DNA of 64,000 nt, taken from the NCBI RefSeq assembly GCF_029892965.1, contig NZ_JARXWN010000018.1:27953-91952 (forward strand). The letters run 5' to 3'. The DNA comes from Dysgonomonas sp. PF1-14. Its GTDB lineage: Bacteria > Bacteroidota > Bacteroidia > Bacteroidales > Dysgonomonadaceae. Under the pieces are notes generated by a model. That model was given only the letters and a program-made list of their open reading frames with translations. It was not told where the DNA came from and did not search any database. A program made the translations under genes and the position numbers. Shown one piece after another: positions 61,661 to 64,000 of the stretch (its first letter is position 1; the number at the start of each line of letters is the position of its first letter).

Positions 61661-61996
61661 ATGGAGCATAATATTAATAAAGGCATAGGCAAGAGCGTGG
61701 AATTTAAGGGCTTGAAAAGTCAGTATCTCTTCATCTTTGCAGGCGGTCTGTTGGCTGTATTCGTGGTCTTTGTGATTATGTATATGGCAGGTGTAGACCA
61801 ATGGGTTTGCATCGGTTTCGGCGTTATCGCCGCCTCCGCTCTGGTATGGCTGACTTTCAACCTGAATGCGAAATACGGGGAGTATGGATTGATGAAAGTG
61901 CTGGCAAAACGCCAGCACCCGCGCTACCTGATAAACCGCAAAAATTCCCGCCGCTTGTTCAGCCGACCAAAAAAGAAGGAGGTGCGCGATGCGTAA
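61661..61996 (+). CDS. traF: TraF (DUF4133) membrane protein
   Basis: The 111-residue protein begins NINKGIGKSVEFKGLKSQYL and has two membrane helices (LFIFAGGLLAVFVVFVIMYM, then VCIGFGVIAASALVWLTFNL). This is the VirB3-like protein (DUF4133) of CTn elements. Its end overlaps the traG start by 8 bases, so translation is coupled. Confidence 0.88.
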   Translation: MEHNINKGIGKSVEFKGLKSQYLFIFAGGLLAVFVVFVIMYMAGVDQWVCIGFGVIAASALVWLTFNLNAKYGEYGLMKVLAKRQHPRYLINRKNSRRLFSRPKKKEVRDA

Positions 61997-63906
61997 TGTA
62001 ATGAAAGCGGCTACCATCGAAAGCAAGTTCCCGCTATTGGCAGTGGAACACGGTTGCATCATCAGTAAAGACGCGGATATAACGGTAGCCTTCCGTGTCG
62101 ATCTGCCGGAACTGTTCACCGTTACCGCAGTCGAATATGAAGCCATACACTCGGCTTGGGCGAAAGCCATCAAGGTTTTGCCCGATTACTCGGTTATCCA
62201 TAAGCAGGACTGGTTCGTAAAGGAAACCTACAAACCCGAAACGGACAAGGAAGATATGAGCTTTTTGTCTCGCTCGTTTGAACGCCACTTTAACGAACGT
62301 CCCTACCTGAACCATAGCTGTTTCCTGTTCCTGACAAAAACGACTAAAGAGCGAATGAGAATGCAGAGCAATTTCTCATCGCTTTGTCGTGGAAATATCA
62401 TACCCAAAGAGGTAAACAAGGACACAGCTACCCGGTTTTTAGAAGCGGTCGGACAGTTCGAGCGCATCGTGAACGATTCGGGATTTGTGAGCCCTACCCG
62501 CCTGACCTCGGACGAGATCACAGGAACGGCAAGCGAACCCGGACTGGTAGAGAAATACTTTGCCCTTTCGCTGGACGATACTACCTGTTTGGAAGATATG
62601 GAACTCGGAGCAGACGGGCTTCGCATCGGAGCAAAGAAAGTATGCCTGCATACGATTTCCGATGTGGAGGACTTGCCCGGAACGGTCGGAACGGATATGC
62701 GCTATGAAAAGCTATCCACCGACCGGAGCGACTGCCGATTGTCGTTTGCAGCACCCGTAGGGTTGCTGCTCTCATGCGACCATGTGTATAACCAATACAT
62801 ATTCTTGGACGATTCGGCAGAAAACCTGCGGAAGTTTGAAAAGTCTGCCCGCAATATGCAATCGCTTTCAAGGTATAGTCGCGGAAACCAAATCAACAAA
62901 GAGTGGGTCGATAAATACCTGAACGAAGCGCACAGTTTCGGGCTTACCTCTGTCCGGGCGCACTTTAATGTCATGGCTTGGTCGGAAGATGCGGAGGAAC
63001 TGAAACATATCCGTAATGATGTCGGTTCGCAGCTTGCCCTTATGGAATGTAAACCACGTCATAATACAACGGATGCGGCTACACTCTATTGGGCGGCTAT
63101 GCCGGGCAATGCGGGGGATTTTCCTTCGGAGGAAAGTTTCTATACGTTCATTGAACCTGCCTTGTGTTTCTTTACCGAAGAAACCAACTACAAAAGTTCA
63201 CTTTCGCCTTTCGGCATTAAGATGTGCGACCGTGTGAGCGGTAAGCCCCTCCATGTAGATATATCGGATTTACCAATGAAGCAAGGAATAACCACCAACC
63301 GAAATAAATTCGTGTTGGGGCCATCCGGTAGCGGTAAATCCTTTTTCATGAATCACCTCGTCCGCCAGTATTGGGAACAGGGAACGCACGTTGTCTTGGT
63401 CGATACAGGAAACTCGTATCAGGGATTGTGTGAAATGGTACGCCGGAAAACCAAAGGTGAGGACGGGATTTATTTCACATACACAGAGGAAAATCCGATC
63501 AGCTTTAATCCTTTCTATACGAACGATTACAAGTTCGATGTGGAAAAGAAGGACAGTATCAAAACGCTGCTTTTGACGCTGTGGAAATCCGAAGATGATA
63601 AGGTAAGCAAGACCGAAAGCGGGGAACTCGGTAGCGCAGTATCGGCATATATCGAGCGCATCAGGGCTGACCGCAGTATCGTACCGTCCTTTAATACTTT
63701 CTACGAATATATGCTGGGCGACTACCGCCGGGAACTGGAAGAAAGGGAAATCAAGGTAAGCAAAGAGGATTTTAACCTCGACAATATGCTTACCACCCTG
63801 CGCCAGTATTACCGGGGCGGACGTTTCGACTTTCTCTTGAACTCCGAACAGAACATCGACCTGTTGAATAAGAGTTTCATTGTCTTTGAAATTGATTCGA
63901 TTAAGG
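61989..63906 (+). CDS. traG: VirB4-type conjugation ATPase TraG, interrupted at its 3' part
   Basis: About 639 codons of a VirB4-like ATPase are present. Motifs: TVAFRVDLPELFTVT near the start, Walker A FVLGPSGSGKSFFMNHLVRQ near residue 437, THVVLVDTGNSYQGLCE, and SFIVFEIDSIK at the end. A full TraG has some 830 residues and continues past IDSIK with the Walker B region. Here the frame reads GAPVKAA and stops at 63927-63929. The split falls exactly at GTGCG (63907), the 5' signature of group II introns. If the intron splices, the exon continues outside the window. Coupled to traF by overlap. Confidence 0.85.
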
Positions 63907-64000
63907 GTGCGCCCGTCAAGGCAGCATAAGAAATATCCTTTGGCAAGGATTAGGTAAGTGTTCTTTGAAAAACCTATCATCACCCGGCTTATCTGAAAGG
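63907..64000 (+). mobile_element. Probable 5' end of a group II intron in traG
   Basis: Starting at 63907 the sequence GTGCGCCCGTCAAGGCAGC matches the GTGYG start of group II introns; it follows ATTAAGG, the place where TraG homologues continue as IDSIK-Asp. The remaining bases show the hairpin-rich, non-coding pattern of intron domain I (for example ATCCTTTGGCAAGGAT). The reverse transcriptase and 3' end are beyond the window. Direction is that of traG. Confidence 0.62.

Overview
The window comes from a member of the Bacteroidota, most likely order Bacteroidales. A Dysgonomonas-like genome would fit, but I cannot prove the genus. The evidence is: Bacteroidetes-type promoters (TAnnTTTG, sometimes with TTTG or TTG about 20 bases upstream), a RiPP cluster of the GG-Bacteroidales type, a CTnDOT-type conjugative transfer module, and KdsB, YidC and porin O/P-like proteins typical of the phylum.

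Region 1 (1-10,540, all minus strand) is a peptide natural-product cluster. Transcription appears to run glf, a two-domain glycosyltransferase (broken by an in-frame stop), a short LanC-like protein, a GG-type precursor peptide, a retropepsin-like lipoprotein, a radical SAM/SPASM maturase, a radical SAM-like partner, a C39-peptidase ABC exporter, and an HlyD adaptor cut by the window edge. A plausible scheme is that the precursor is modified by radical SAM chemistry and perhaps glycosylated, then cleaved after Gly-Gly during export.

Region 2 (about 10,590-16,370) is a small mobilizable element: relaxase and accessory protein, a strongly hairpinned oriT candidate, a DUF3408 protein, two HTH excisionase-like proteins and a tyrosine integrase. 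It lies next to tRNA-Gln.

Region 3 (16,430-41,742) is ordinary chromosome: a very large 2-hydroxyacyl-CoA dehydratase activase-type protein with a TetR regulator, kdsB, a FolK-like gene, a GT14 enzyme, yidC, pyrG, an RNA helicase/cold-shock/RRM trio, TetR-fabG, an AhpD-like protein, rlmH, a nucleoside phosphorylase, a SanA-like protein, a porin, a secreted lipase-like lipoprotein, a DUF4269 protein and mnmE. Its intergenic spaces carry dispersed repeats, including a 192-bp MITE-like element with terminal inverted repeats, a truncated relative of it, and a ~250-bp repeat present in two opposite copies.

Region 4 (41,944-64,000) is a mosaic mobile region. A truncated integrase, an unidentified coding remnant and a frameshifted DHFR-like remnant precede an organoarsenical resistance operon (arsR-E-F-G-D-A) and a CDF transporter. 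A CTnDOT-like backbone follows: topB, a DUF3945 gene, mobC, a frameshifted mobB, mobA, an oriT-like leader, and traA through traG. An AT-rich PHP-plus-ABC-ATPase gene (TrlF type, a defence candidate) is inserted as cargo. traG breaks off at a GTGCG sequence that looks like the 5' end of a group II intron running out of the window.
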